A DNA stretch of 64,000 bases from CAVZBT01 sp963773605 (GTDB lineage Bacteria > Acidobacteriota > UBA6911), in NCBI GenBank assembly GCA_963773605.1, contig CAVZBT010000005.1:1-64000 (forward strand), in the 5' to 3' direction. Below, in pieces: positions 7,899 to 17,039 of the stretch (position 1 is the stretch's first letter; every line of letters starts with the position of its first letter). The notes beneath the pieces are model-generated. The model saw nothing but the letters and a program-made list of their open reading frames with translations. It was not told where the DNA came from and ran no database searches. Position numbers and translations under genes: made by a program.

Positions 7899-8873
7899 AT
7901 GGCTCTGATGACCTATCGTGACGCCGTCCGGCAGGCCCTGCGTGAGGAACTGCAGCACGACGAGCGGGTGTTCCTCCTGGGAGAAGACATAGCCGAGTTC
8001 GGCGGGTCGCTGAAGGTGACGCTGGGACTGCTGGAGGAATTCGGCCCCAGGCGCATCCGCAACACGCCGATCTCGGAGATGGCCATTATCGGCGCCGCGA
8101 TCGGCTCGGCCGCGACCGGGCTGCGGCCGATCGCCGAAATCATGTACAGCGACTTCTTCGGCATGGCCATGGACCAGGTCCTGAACCAGGCCGCCAAGAT
8201 GCGCTTCATGTTCGGCGGCAAGCTTTCTCTGCCCCTGACGATCCGCACCACCACTGGGGGCCGGCGCTCGGCGGCGGCGCATCACAGCCAGTGCCTCGAG
8301 GCGTGGTTCATGCACATCCCGGGGATAAAGGTCGCGCTCCCCTCGAACCCGCGCGACGCCAAGGGGCTGCTCAAGACCGCCGTGCGCGACCCGAATCCGA
8401 CGATCGTCTTCGAAAACAAGATGCTGTACAACGTCAAGGGCGAGGTCCCGGAGGAGCCGTATTTCGTGCCGTGGGGCAAAGCCGCTGTGGTGCGGCCGGG
8501 TACGGACGTCACGGTAATCGCGGTCAGCGATATGGTGGACTTCGCGCTCAAGGCGGCCGCTAGGCTGGAGGGAGAGGGAATCTCCGTCGAAGTGATCGAC
8601 CCGCGCACGGTCTCCCCGCTCGACGCGGAGACCCTGGCGGAGTCCGCGCGCAAGACCGGGCGCGTCGTGGTGGCGCACGAGGCCAACCTGACGGGCGGCG
8701 TCGGCGCTGAAATCGCCGCGCGTGTGGGTTACCTTGCCTTCGATTATCTCCATGCCCCCATCGAGCGGGTCGCGGCAAAGGACACGCCGATTCCTTTCGC
8801 GCCCATCCTTGAGCGTGAGGTCCTACCCGACGATGAGGACATCGTCGATGCGGTACGCCGTGTTATGGCCTGA
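7899..8873 (+). CDS. Thiamine-diphosphate dehydrogenase E1 beta subunit
   Basis: Partner of the preceding alpha subunit (AcoB/PdhB family, transketolase-like pyrimidine-binding and C-terminal domains). The ATG at 7899 follows the alpha stop by one base and GGAGG by 7 nt, so translation is coupled. Conserved blocks are LLGEDIAEFGG, TPISEMAIIGAAIGSA, the central EIMYSDFFGMAMDQ with TTTGGRRSAAAHHSQ, and the C-terminal VIDPRTVSPLD. The length of 324 residues is typical. A glycoside hydrolase starts 40 nt downstream and is probably in the same transcript, tying the dehydrogenase to polysaccharide or glycoside breakdown. Confidence 0.92.
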   Translation: MALMTYRDAVRQALREELQHDERVFLLGEDIAEFGGSLKVTLGLLEEFGPRRIRNTPISEMAIIGAAIGSAATGLRPIAEIMYSDFFGMAMDQVLNQAAKMRFMFGGKLSLPLTIRTTTGGRRSAAAHHSQCLEAWFMHIPGIKVALPSNPRDAKGLLKTAVRDPNPTIVFENKMLYNVKGEVPEEPYFVPWGKAAVVRPGTDVTVIAVSDMVDFALKAAARLEGEGISVEVIDPRTVSPLDAETLAESARKTGRVVVAHEANLTGGVGAEIAARVGYLAFDYLHAPIERVAAKDTPIPFAPILEREVLPDDEDIVDAVRRVMA

Positions 8874-8913
8874 GCGGCGATCCCGGAATCCCAATCGGCT
8901 TGCAGGAGGAGAA

Positions 8914-10552
8914 ATGACGAGATACCTGTTCGCGTTTCTGGCCTTCGTTGGATTTGTGCCGTCTCCGGGGATGACTCAGACCGTGGCCCGGTGGGGCACC
9001 TGCGAGATCAGCCTGACCGCTGAACGGACGTGCGCGAACCCCTACACTGATCCTGCGGCAACCGTCACGGCTACTTTTACCGGACCAGGAGGCGCGACCA
9101 AAACAGTGACCGGATTCTGGGACGGCGAAAATCTCTTCAAGCTCCGCTTCACTCCCACCGTCGAAGGAAGTTGGACCTACCAGACCGGTTCCGCCGACCC
9201 GGGCCTGAACGGCAAAACCGGGACGCTCACCTGCGTCGCGCCTGAGCCGGGGAAGCACGGGTACCTTCGTATCGACAAGGATCACCCCTACAGCTTCGTC
9301 TGGGATGACGGGACTCGGTACTTCATGTGGGGGCAAACCTATTACGATTGGATCCAGGCTGCGCTCGCCAATGACAACTGGAAGACTTCGGTCGCCAACT
9401 CGATCAAGTACGGGATGAACAAGATTCGCATGCACGTCTACGCGCAGAATTCCTACAAGTGCAACGTCGAGTTCAACAACTACCCCGACGCCCAGCCGTA
9501 CCTGGGCGACGCTCAGAGCCCCGACCGCGACCGCCTGAATCTGCCGTACTGGCGGAAGCTGGACGAAATGGTGCAATACATGGACTCCAGCGGGATGGTA
9601 GCGGACCTGATTATCGCGAATCCTTACGCGGCCAACAGGATGTTCGGTCCTCCCGACCAGAACGACCGGTTCGTGCGTTACGCGGTCGCCCGGTACGGCG
9701 CCTATTCCAACGTGATCTGGTGCATCTCCAATGAGTGGGATCTCTCGCTGAGGTACAAGGGAGTGCATCCCCAGGCGAAATCCGATTTCGAACGCTTGGG
9801 CGCCATCGTTAGACAGACAGATCCGTGGGCGGCGGAGAGCGCATCGCTGCGCGCCCTGTCGATTCACCCGGGACAGGGCGAAGGGCCGATCGGTGCTGGG
9901 TTCGCGTTCTTTCAAGTCGAGCTGGCCCAGCTATGCCTGCCTGCAGTACGGCGGCTGGAATCCGAAGTACGACGAAGGCGACTCGTGGGGGAACGCCGGC
10001 ATCGTCTACAACCTCGGCCACAACATGCCCGTCGTCAACGACGAGTACGGCTATTTCGGCCAGCACAGCCCGCCGCTCCGAATCCGGGTCGATATGAACC
10101 GGACGAAGTTGCGGGGGGCCATATGGGGCATCGCGACGGCAGGGGGATACGGCAGCGCCGGGGACATGAGGATTACCCCAGACGGCATGGGCCACGTGGA
10201 GATCACCGGGGACTGGTACGACGCTCCGGAGGAGTACGGGGACATCAAGCGAATGGTCGACTTTTTCACGACGAAGGGAATCCGATACTGGACCATGTCC
10301 GCTCACAACGAGGTTTTGACCTCGGGGGAGCGAACCTACGTGCTGGCGGAACCGGGCCGTCAGTACGTCGTCTACGCCGCCAAGGGCGGATCCTTTGCCC
10401 TCAACCTTCCCTCCGGCAACTACCGCGCCCGCAGGTTCAATCCGCGAACGGGCCGGGAAACCACGCTCGGCACTCTCAAAGGCGGCGCATCCCACTCCTT
10501 CAGCATGCCCGACCCCAATGATTGGGTCCTCACTCTCAGGTCAGAAAACTAA
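8914..10552 (+). CDS. Secreted DUF5060-DUF4038 glycoside hydrolase 2 (one frameshift)
   Basis: Close paralogue of the hydrolase at 2998-4608 with the same architecture. A signal peptide (MTRYLFAFLAFVGFVPS) is followed by DUF5060 (TGFWDGENLFKLRFTP), a barrel with FVWDDGTRYFMWGQTYY and SNVIWCISNEWDLS, then MPVVNDEYGYFGQ, and a C-terminal sandwich ending PNDWVLTLRSEN. AGGAGG stands 6 nt before the ATG. The frame breaks at the TTT of 9910-9912: one extra T separates GFAFF from KSSWPSYACLQYGGW. Removing it restores a protein of about 545 residues, so a homopolymer error is more likely than decay. It is third in the plus-strand operon with the E1 genes. Confidence 0.85.
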
Positions 10553-10565
10553 ATCGGAAAGGCAT

Positions 10566-10710
10566 TCGGACGCGGATTTACGCGGATTTCCCTGATTGGG
10601 GTGATTGGGTTCAGCTCAGGATGCGGTTTTCTCGAGCGCGCCCGGTTGTCGCGCATTCGTAGAAACAAGATCCGCGTGCATCCGTGTAAATCCGCGTCCG
10701 CGTATTTTTT
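10566..10710. repeat. Inverted 'CGCGGATTTACGCGGAT' repeat between convergent genes
   Basis: Left arm GGACGCGGATTTACGCGGAT (10569-10588) and a right arm at about 10670-10701 (ATCCGCGTGCATCC, then GTGTAAATCCGCGTCC) are inverted relative to each other around about 80 nt of spacer. This 'atccgcgtaaatccgcgtcc' phrase is an interspersed element type that I recognise from other environmental bacterial genomes. It lies between convergent genes, where a long stem would serve as a bidirectional terminator. It carries no gene. Confidence 0.55.
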
Positions 10711-10741
10711 GGTTCACCCCAAAAGACACTCGATAGGTTTC

Positions 10742-11698
10742 TTAGTGCGCGGTGGCGGCGTCCTGCCAGGCCTCGGGGAAGCACTGGGTGCCGTGCCGGC
10801 CGCTTTCCAACCAGCTCAGATAGGTCTTGGCAAATTGGATCGAGCGCGGCCCCGGCTTGCCGCTGCCGACCTTCCAGCCGTCGATTTCGGTGACGGGCGC
10901 GACGCCGGAAACGGTGTTGGTCATGAACACCTCGTCGGCCATCGCGAATTCCATAGCGGAATAGAACCCCGTCTCGACCTCCATCCCGAGATCCCGCGCC
11001 ATCTCCATCACCGACGCCCGGGTGATCCCCTCCAGCAGTTCGTGCGAGGGCGTGAACAGTTTGTTGCCTCGGATGCCCATGATGTTGTAGCCCGGGCACT
11101 CAGCCACCCAGCCGTTCGAGTCGAGCATCACGCCGTCGTTGTAGCCGCTGTCCCACGCTTCGAGCTTGCCCATGACGATGTTCAGGTAGTTCAGGCTCTT
11201 TACCTTGGGATCGAGCGCTTCGTGCGATACCCGCCGGGTCGACAGGACTTTTATCCGCATCCCGTGGCTCTCCATCTTGTTCATGTCTTGCTCATAGATA
11301 GTCGGGCGGGCGTAGATGACGACGCTCGCCTCCTTGCAGTCCCGCATGTTGATGACCGGCTCGGAACTGATGCCGCGGGTCACCAGCACCTTGATGTAGA
11401 AGTCGGTGACCACGTTGCGGTGCACGGTCTCGATGATCGCGTTGAACATTTCGTCGTAGGTCATCTTCAGCCAGCGATCGAGTTTCAACGCACGAATGGA
11501 CCGGAACAGCCGCTGCGTATGCATCTCATGCTGGAAGATGAACCCGTTCCTGCCGCACCAGGCGTCGAAGCAGCCGTCTCCGTACATCAGGCCGTGATCG
11601 AGCACGGAGATGACGGCTTTGCTCTGCGGCAGAAATTCGCCGTTCACGTAGATGATTCGTTCCTTTGGTTCAGGTGGTAAAAGACTTCTGTTAAGCAT
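10742..11698 (-). CDS. Class IV PLP aminotransferase (BCAT/D-amino-acid transaminase fold)
   Basis: 318-residue fold-type IV aminotransferase, a cytoplasmic PLP enzyme related to branched-chain and D-alanine aminotransferases. The Schiff-base lysine is K167 in DPKVKSLNYLN. Also visible are YGDGCFDAWCGRNG near the N-terminus, the glycine/Glu segment (EGITRASVMEMA) and phosphate-binding TNTVSGVAPVTEIDG. It is the last gene of the minus-strand run hydrolase - aldolase-like - MttB2 - SDR - aminotransferase, 25 nt after the SDR. Substrate is not predictable; in this context it may handle an amino acid or a 2-oxoacid released by the aldolase-like enzyme. Confidence 0.85.
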   Translation of the reverse strand: MLNRSLLPPEPKERIIYVNGEFLPQSKAVISVLDHGLMYGDGCFDAWCGRNGFIFQHEMHTQRLFRSIRALKLDRWLKMTYDEMFNAIIETVHRNVVTDFYIKVLVTRGISSEPVINMRDCKEASVVIYARPTIYEQDMNKMESHGMRIKVLSTRRVSHEALDPKVKSLNYLNIVMGKLEAWDSGYNDGVMLDSNGWVAECPGYNIMGIRGNKLFTPSHELLEGITRASVMEMARDLGMEVETGFYSAMEFAMADEVFMTNTVSGVAPVTEIDGWKVGSGKPGPRSIQFAKTYLSWLESGRHGTQCFPEAWQDAATAH

Positions 11699-11723
11699 TG
11701 CTGTCTCCTTTTTGTAGATAAGC

Positions 11724-12506
11724 TCAGATTGCGATGTAGCCGCCGTCCACTACAAAGTAGCCGCCCGTAGTGAACGATGCCTCGTCGGTGCAAAGGAAGA
11801 GGTTCATCGGTGCGACCTCTTCAGGCTGCCCGATGCGGCGCATGGGAGTGGCCCGGCAATAGTCCTCCACTCCCTGCGGGTTCTCTCTCATGAAGTTCTC
11901 GTTGACCCCGGCCTCAATGAATCCCGGCACGACGATGTTAACCCGGATGTTCTCCGGGGCAACTTCGTTCGCGAGGACCCGGGCGAGGCCGTGACAACCG
12001 GCTTTGCTGGCGCTGTAAGCATTTTCGCCGGCCGCAAAGCCGTACAGGCCGGTCGGAGAGCCTGTCACGACGATGGCGCCTCCTCCGCTCTTCAGCATGG
12101 CGCGGACCGCGTATTTCAGAGTCAGGAACATCCCGGTCAGATTGATATCGATGATCTCCTGCCAGACCGCGAGCTCCAGCCGGTCGACGCGGTCGTCCCC
12201 CTCCGCCCAGCGCTCGATGCCCGCAACCGCTACGCAGGCATCCACGCCGCCCCAGCGTTCCTCGACCGCGGCGAAGGCGCCGGCGACCTGATCTTGTTTC
12301 GACACATCGCATGGGAGAACGAGCGATTCCCCGCCTTCGGCCGCGATGACCGACTCCACCTCGCGCAGCATCGACTCGCGCCGGCTGATCAGCCCGACCC
12401 TGGCCCCCTCGCGTGCAAACAGAATCGCGGTTGCCCGTCCGATGCCACTGCCCGCTCCTGTAATTATGGCTCGTCTCCCGGCAACCCTGCCAGTTCCCTT
12501 ACCCAT
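11724..12506 (-). CDS. SDR-family NAD(P)-dependent oxidoreductase
   Basis: Classical short-chain dehydrogenase of 260 residues. It has the dinucleotide motif TGAGSGIG at 16-23, catalytic Ser150 in VVTGSPTGLYGF and the YxxxK pair Y164/K168 in AYSASKAG. The C-terminus is VDGGYIAI as in FabG-like enzymes. Arg residues after strand 2 (LISRRES) hint at NADP, but this is weak. It sits between MttB2 and the aminotransferase in the same direction. It probably oxidises a sugar-derived or hydroxy-acid intermediate; the exact substrate is unknown. Confidence 0.9.
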   Translation of the reverse strand: MGKGTGRVAGRRAIITGAGSGIGRATAILFAREGARVGLISRRESMLREVESVIAAEGGESLVLPCDVSKQDQVAGAFAAVEERWGGVDACVAVAGIERWAEGDDRVDRLELAVWQEIIDINLTGMFLTLKYAVRAMLKSGGGAIVVTGSPTGLYGFAAGENAYSASKAGCHGLARVLANEVAPENIRVNIVVPGFIEAGVNENFMRENPQGVEDYCRATPMRRIGQPEEVAPMNLFLCTDEASFTTGGYFVVDGGYIAI

Positions 12507-12537
12507 GTCACGTCTCCTTTGCCGTCTGTCACCTCAG

Positions 12538-14016
12538 TTAAACGCCTGCCGGCGCCGATGCGGCGCTGCCGTCGGCCCCCGCGACCTGTATGTCGGCTTT
12601 CTTGAGGATGGCGGCCAGCTCTCTCCGGACTTCATCAGGCAGAGGCGGCACCTCATGGCGTTCGATGATCGACTGCGCCTTCTCTGCTGCCCTCGACTCC
12701 AGAGTTTTCTTCCCCGCGGCTTCCCAGACCTGGCGGCGACTCTCCCTTTCGGCGAGGTGCAGAGTGACGAGCTGGCGTGTGCGGATCGCGGAGACGGTGT
12801 GCGCATCGGCCAGGTAGCTGCCGCGCGGTCCTACTCGCGCCACCGTGTCGACGGCAAGCGCCTCCTCGTCCACCTTGATCCCCTGCAGCCAGCGGCGGGC
12901 AATCGCGATGAGTTCGTCGTCTATGACCAGCTGTATGGGGCTGAGGGCCATGATGCTCTCGACGGTTCCCGCCCCCACGATGAGCTTGCCGCCGGACAGA
13001 ACCTGAAAAATGAGGTTCTGCGCCTTGTGGAACATGGTCTGTGCCCCGGTGAAGCCGTCGCTGACGAAGCCGATGGCTTCGGTGGGCACCCCGAAAAGCT
13101 CGGTGCCGAGCTGGCAGATAGCACCGAGAAGGAGCGCCGATTCCGGCGCTCCACCCAGCGCCTCTGCAGTCCTCATGTTCCCCACCATCGGATCGATGAA
13201 AAAGGCCTGCGGGTGTCCCGGACGGACGGTCTGGACAAGGGTGGTGGCGGCGAGTTCTTCGGCCAGGTTTTGGGCGAGTGTGCCGGCCAGTGTTGCAGGG
13301 GACGAGACACCCGCGATGGACATCACGGGCATGTCCATCGGCAGCCCGTACTCCACGGCCAGAAGGATCTGTGCGACGAGGTCTTCGTGCAGGAACAGCG
13401 GATTATCCGGTGGGACCATGTGGTGAACCATCGGGCGCTCGGCGAGCGCCTCGCGAGTTCCTCGCACGGCAAGCATCATCTCGATCTGGTAACGGAGGTT
13501 CGTCACTGTCGCCGCGCCGTGTACCGAGCACTTGCGCTGACATTCCAGCATGGCCCTGAGGCTGTGCAGGTCGGATGTCAGGCCTGGCACATCGCCGCAG
13601 TGCTGGTTGGCGGTGGCCGCTATGTTGGGCAACGCGTCCGTGACTTTGCAGAAGTCGCGCCAGTCGGCGATATTGGCCCGCCGCGAAGCGCCGGTCACCG
13701 GGTCGATGTAGTAGGGCGGCCCCCCCGAACTCCGGCCGCCGATGTCGCCATCCAGCGCGGCAGTGTAGTCGTACTCCGCCGTCCGGCCGTGATAGGTGAA
13801 GCGCTTCGGGATGAGGACCCTCTTCGCTTCGACGAGCTCGGGGGGCATGTACACGCGGTTCGTCGAACGATCGATGCGGGCCCCGGCGCCCTCGAGAAGA
13901 TCCTGTGCCCCGGTGTGCTCGAGCAGAATCCCGACCTCGTCGAGGATACGTAAAGCCGCCTGATGGATCCGCTCCAGCTCATCGCGGCTCAGCAGACGTA
14001 GCGCGGGGAATTGCAT
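12538..14016 (-). CDS. MttB-family (non-pyrrolysine) corrinoid methyltransferase 2
   Basis: Second MttB/COG5598 methyltransferase, full length at about 492 residues and unbroken. Features shared with copy 1 are LIPKRFTYHGRTAEYDY, NIAATANQHCGDVPG, GGKLIVGAGTVESIM and C-terminal LPDEVRRELAAILKKAD. The two are related but clearly divergent, so they may act on different methylated substrates or methylation states. There is no amber codon in frame. The ATG at 14016 follows AGGAGGAGAG closely and is preferred to the longer frame to 14076. No corrinoid gene adjoins it, so it would have to share the carrier at 4651-5286. The upstream neighbour is a D-threonine-aldolase-like enzyme, 32 nt away. Confidence 0.9.
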   Translation of the reverse strand: MQFPALRLLSRDELERIHQAALRILDEVGILLEHTGAQDLLEGAGARIDRSTNRVYMPPELVEAKRVLIPKRFTYHGRTAEYDYTAALDGDIGGRSSGGPPYYIDPVTGASRRANIADWRDFCKVTDALPNIAATANQHCGDVPGLTSDLHSLRAMLECQRKCSVHGAATVTNLRYQIEMMLAVRGTREALAERPMVHHMVPPDNPLFLHEDLVAQILLAVEYGLPMDMPVMSIAGVSSPATLAGTLAQNLAEELAATTLVQTVRPGHPQAFFIDPMVGNMRTAEALGGAPESALLLGAICQLGTELFGVPTEAIGFVSDGFTGAQTMFHKAQNLIFQVLSGGKLIVGAGTVESIMALSPIQLVIDDELIAIARRWLQGIKVDEEALAVDTVARVGPRGSYLADAHTVSAIRTRQLVTLHLAERESRRQVWEAAGKKTLESRAAEKAQSIIERHEVPPLPDEVRRELAAILKKADIQVAGADGSAASAPAGV

Positions 14017-14048
14017 GGTCTCTCCTCCTGGGGCGAAAGATGAACTAT

Positions 14049-15209
14049 CTACTGTGTGTCCCGTGCCGGCGGCCAAAATGTTGACCAGCCTGCGTGCCCG
14101 GGCCCTCGTGGTGCTACAGGCCAGATTCCGGTCACTACCCCGTTCTCGACGACATGATACACGTCATAGAGATTGACGGTCGTCGGGGCATAGCCTGGAA
14201 TGAGCTCGACGGTGTCTCCCCGCTTCAGGCTGCACCGGTCATCGACGGTAAACAGCGCGTGCTCCTCATGGAACTCCGCGCGGTAGAAAGGATAGGGGAC
14301 CATCGTGGGAAGCGCTTCATCGACGCCGACGGATTTCAGGCCCGCATCCAGCACGATCTTGCGATCGTGCCGGATGACCACGGTCGCAAGCACCGTGAGC
14401 GACCGCGAGAAGCCCGGCACGAGGCTGCCGTGAAAGTTGTCCATGAACACGTACGACCCTGCCTGAATCTCGGTCACCCGCGGGTCGGCGCCGGTGATGT
14501 CGTAGGTCCCGGTGCCCCCGGCGGACACGGTTTCGCACGCGAATCCCGCTCCAGACAACGCCTCAACAACCGCGGCGGCAATGTCCATGGCTTCTGCGGC
14601 CCTTCGGGCTCGGACGGCCCGGTCGGGTTCGAGCATGCAGTGTCCTTCGTAGGCCTGAATGCCGCGCAGGCGCAGGCCGGGAAGTCTCGCAACGTGGTCG
14701 GCCAGTGTGAGCGCTTCTTTGACCGACCGGACTCCGCCGCGGCCCATGCCGACATCCACCTCGATCAGCACGTCCAGTGTGTTTCCCGCACAACGCGCCG
14801 CATCGGAGAACTCCACCGCGTTGCAGGGGTCGTCGACGGCGACACCGATGCGCCGGAACGCGGCCTCGCGCGCCAGGGCGAAAATCTTCTCCCGGCCGCA
14901 GACCTCGTTCGCGACGTAGACATCCTCAATGCCGGCCCGGCTCATCGCAATGGCCTCCCATATGGTGGCCGTGCAGATTCCGATCGCCCCGGCCTGAATC
15001 TGCCGCCTGGCAAGCTCCGCGCACTTGTGCGCCTTTACGTGCGGACGAAGGTTGACATGCAGGTCGCGAAGGCGCCCCGCCATGTACTGGATGTTCTGCT
15101 GTGCCACCTCGAGGTCGAGTACCAGGGCCGGCGTCATCAGGTCGCAGCGCTTGCGACCAAGCGCTGGTTTGTATGCTTCAACGATGGATTCCTGCCGGGA
15201 GTAATCCAT
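14049..15209 (-). CDS. D-threonine aldolase / D-serine dehydratase-like PLP enzyme (fold type III)
   Basis: 386-residue enzyme of the alanine-racemase-N/DSD1 family. PLP lysine K59 sits in RPHVKAHK, the same position as in bacterial D-threonine aldolase. Following are IEVDVGMGRGGV, the GIQAYEGHCM loop, TVSAGGTGTYDIT and a C-terminal beta domain. The metal-site block normally H-x-C in this family is replaced by a tail reading RFYRAEFHEEHALF-type sequence, with HEEH present. Such enzymes cleave or dehydrate beta-hydroxy D-amino acids, which would give glycine plus an aldehyde. It lies 58 nt after the hydrolase stop and 32 nt before MttB2, in an apparent five-gene operon. Confidence 0.82.
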   Translation of the reverse strand: MDYSRQESIVEAYKPALGRKRCDLMTPALVLDLEVAQQNIQYMAGRLRDLHVNLRPHVKAHKCAELARRQIQAGAIGICTATIWEAIAMSRAGIEDVYVANEVCGREKIFALAREAAFRRIGVAVDDPCNAVEFSDAARCAGNTLDVLIEVDVGMGRGGVRSVKEALTLADHVARLPGLRLRGIQAYEGHCMLEPDRAVRARRAAEAMDIAAAVVEALSGAGFACETVSAGGTGTYDITGADPRVTEIQAGSYVFMDNFHGSLVPGFSRSLTVLATVVIRHDRKIVLDAGLKSVGVDEALPTMVPYPFYRAEFHEEHALFTVDDRCSLKRGDTVELIPGYAPTTVNLYDVYHVVENGVVTGIWPVAPRGPGHAGWSTFWPPARDTQ

Positions 15210-15267
15210 GTCCTGTTGCGCCTATCGGCTTTTCACTTGGAACACTCAAAGGCTCCAAGACTTGAAG

Positions 15268-16686
15268 CTATTGCTTCCCTTTCGGGGTTGCGCCGGGGCC
15301 CGGGAGCTTCTTTGCGGCATCATCGATGACCAGCACCCAGTCGTTGTTGTCAGGCGTACGGAAGTCTTTCTTGCCGGAAGTCGGGTAGTCGCCGATGGGA
15401 GGGCTTTCGCCTGAACGCGGGTTGAACCACCAGCACTTGGCCGCTTTACCTGAAATCTTCGCCATGTCGATGGTCACAGTACGCGAATCGGGAATGAAGG
15501 CCATCACCGTCGTGCCGTCGCTTGTCCTGGTGCATGGGGCGTAGGAACTCCCGGAACCGTAACCGGCGGTCATGACCGTATGATCCTGGTCGGGCACGAG
15601 GGTGTGCCACGCCCTCGAATTCAATAGCTGCCCTATGAAAAGAACCGACGTGCCCGGATCATTGAGGTGCTCCTTCCAGGGCAGGTCGCAGCCCGGCTGG
15701 TAGTCGGGCACGGATTCTATTCCCCAGATCGCATTGTTCCCGTAATGGTGCCCCGTCGAACCGCAGAAGGCGGACTGGTAGGCCTCTTTTCTTATATTCA
15801 GCGGGATTCCCTGGATCGTGCCGTTGCCCCAGCTCTTCGCATATTCGTAGTGCGATTCGAATAGGTAGAAAGGCATCACCGGCGTACGGTTGTAGTCGGC
15901 GTACGACTTGACGTACATCCAGTCGCTCGGCGCCGCATCGCCTGGATAGTCGTATGTTGCATTTAGCGTCAGCCAGGGACGGGACCGGGCCGAGGAGCCC
16001 AAACGGCAGGATCCGCCGAGGACATACCGCTGCGTGAATGATGGGTAAACAGGTGATTCGGGTTCTCGGATCTGATCCCCTTGGCCATCGCGTCGAGCCT
16101 GCCGAACAACTCGCCGAGGATTCCGGTCGTTTCCCATGACCCAGACGATGTTCGAAAAATCCCGGTAGCGTTTGCCGACCCAGCGTCCGTACCAGGCGCA
16201 GTCCTCAACGGAATTCCTGTTCTCCCAGTCGTCGGTCCACCAGCCGTCCTTGTTCTTCTGGAACCCCGTGTAGCACGGGCAGAGCAGGACCTGGATGCCG
16301 TACTCGCCAGCCTTCCTGATGACCCAGTCGGCATGCTTCCAGTAAGCCTCGTTCGGGGTGGTGAAGTCGTTGACTTTTGTGAACGGGCCGTCGCCGTAGA
16401 AATTCTGCGGACCGTCCTTGTCCCGGCAATTGCTGCAGTAGTAGACCTCGGGAGAGGTGACGATAATGGAATTGACGCCCCTGGAGGCGCGGTCACGCAA
16501 GTAGAGCTCGGCGTCTTCTTTGGAGACCTGCGCGATCAGCGACCACGCCGTATCGCCGTTGAGAAACACCGGGACATTTCGCTGGTCGACCAGGTAACGC
16601 TTATTGGCGCTCACCTTTAGGGGAAACGCGGGACCGGCGATCGCCGGCGACGCGGCCAGCAACAGGACGAGCAATTTCCCGAACAT
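15268..16686 (-). CDS. Secreted DUF4038 + collagen-bind-2 glycoside hydrolase (two compensating frameshifts)
   Basis: Exported apiosidase-like hydrolase of about 472 residues. The signal peptide is MFGKLLVLLLAASPAIA and the domain opens VSANKRYLVDQRNVPVFLNG. The middle carries WYGRWVGKRYRDFSNIVW with VMGNDRNP, and FYLFESHYEYAKS holds a candidate catalytic Glu. The C-terminal domain ends WWFNPRSGES and NNDWVLVIDD. Between about 16,130 and 16,030 the frame shifts and returns; the correct frame there reads GELFGRLDAMAKGIRSENP. GAGGG lies 6 nt before the ATG at 16686. It is the first long gene of the minus-strand operon leading to the aldolase-like enzyme and MttB2. Confidence 0.85.
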   Translation of the reverse strand: MFGKLLVLLLAASPAIAGPAFPLKVSANKRYLVDQRNVPVFLNGDTAWSLIAQVSKEDAELYLRDRASRGVNSIIVTSPEVYYCSNCRDKDGPQNFYGDGPFTKVNDFTTPNEAYWKHADWVIRKAGEYGIQVLLCPCYTGFQKNKDGWWTDDWENRNSVEDCAWYGRWVGKRYRDFSNIVWVMGNDRNPRRVVRQARRDGQGDQIREPESPVYPSFTQRYVLGGSCRLGSSARSRPWLTLNATYDYPGDAAPSDWMYVKSYADYNRTPVMPFYLFESHYEYAKSWGNGTIQGIPLNIRKEAYQSAFCGSTGHHYGNNAIWGIESVPDYQPGCDLPWKEHLNDPGTSVLFIGQLLNSRAWHTLVPDQDHTVMTAGYGSGSSYAPCTRTSDGTTVMAFIPDSRTVTIDMAKISGKAAKCWWFNPRSGESPPIGDYPTSGKKDFRTPDNNDWVLVIDDAAKKLPGPGATPKGKQ

Positions 16687-16703
16687 GTTCAGCCCTCGTG
16701 AAT

Positions 16704-16859
16704 TCATGCGTTTCGTCGCATGCCTGCAAGACACTCTCGTGAGCCGGGATTTAACGGGTTGTACAGAACAGAACGGCGTTCCGGGGAAGGGCGGCTCGAA
16801 ACGGTTACGGTTACGGTTCCGGCCCCCAGGGCCGCAAGGAAACGTCGTCGATTCATCGG
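16704..16859 (-). pseudogene. Orphan twin-arginine signal peptide (gene remnant)
   Basis: A 51-codon frame begins MNRRRFLAALGAGTVTVTV, a textbook Tat signal with RRRF and a hydrophobic core, then stops after about 30 further residues without any recognisable domain. It ends 18 nt before the start of the DUF4038 hydrolase, and its ATG lies 63 nt from operator-like site B. The most likely reading is a remnant of a deleted Tat-exported protein. A real short exported peptide or a frameshifted longer N-terminus is possible. The remaining bases up to 17,039 hold only promoter sequence. Confidence 0.35.
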
Positions 16860-16917
16860 ACTGTCTCCCCGTATGCGGATCGCCCCAGCGAAGTTAGTGG
16901 ATCTGCGAACGGCGTTT

Positions 16918-16944
16918 ATCCTATCATACATCACACGTATTATG
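16918..16944. promoter_or_regulatory. AT-rich operator-like site B
   Basis: AT-rich island between the minus-strand hydrolase operon and the plus-strand sugar transporter. It contains TATCATA at 16922-16928 followed by ACGTATTATGAC. It is similar in composition and core to the islands at 6,816 and 19,738, which are also in divergent promoter regions of this locus. A binding site for a shared regulator is inferred, not shown. Confidence 0.4.
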
Positions 16945-17039
16945 ACAAGCAGAAGAGGAGCCGTCGAAGGAGTTCATGCTCACTCGGAAATGGCGCGGAA
17001 AAACTCCGCCGCCGTTCGGTAAGCGAAGGTCAGACAATC

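Noticed and set aside
12346..13953. 535-codon plus-strand frame over MttB2
   Set aside because: Antisense shadow of the intact minus-strand methyltransferase.
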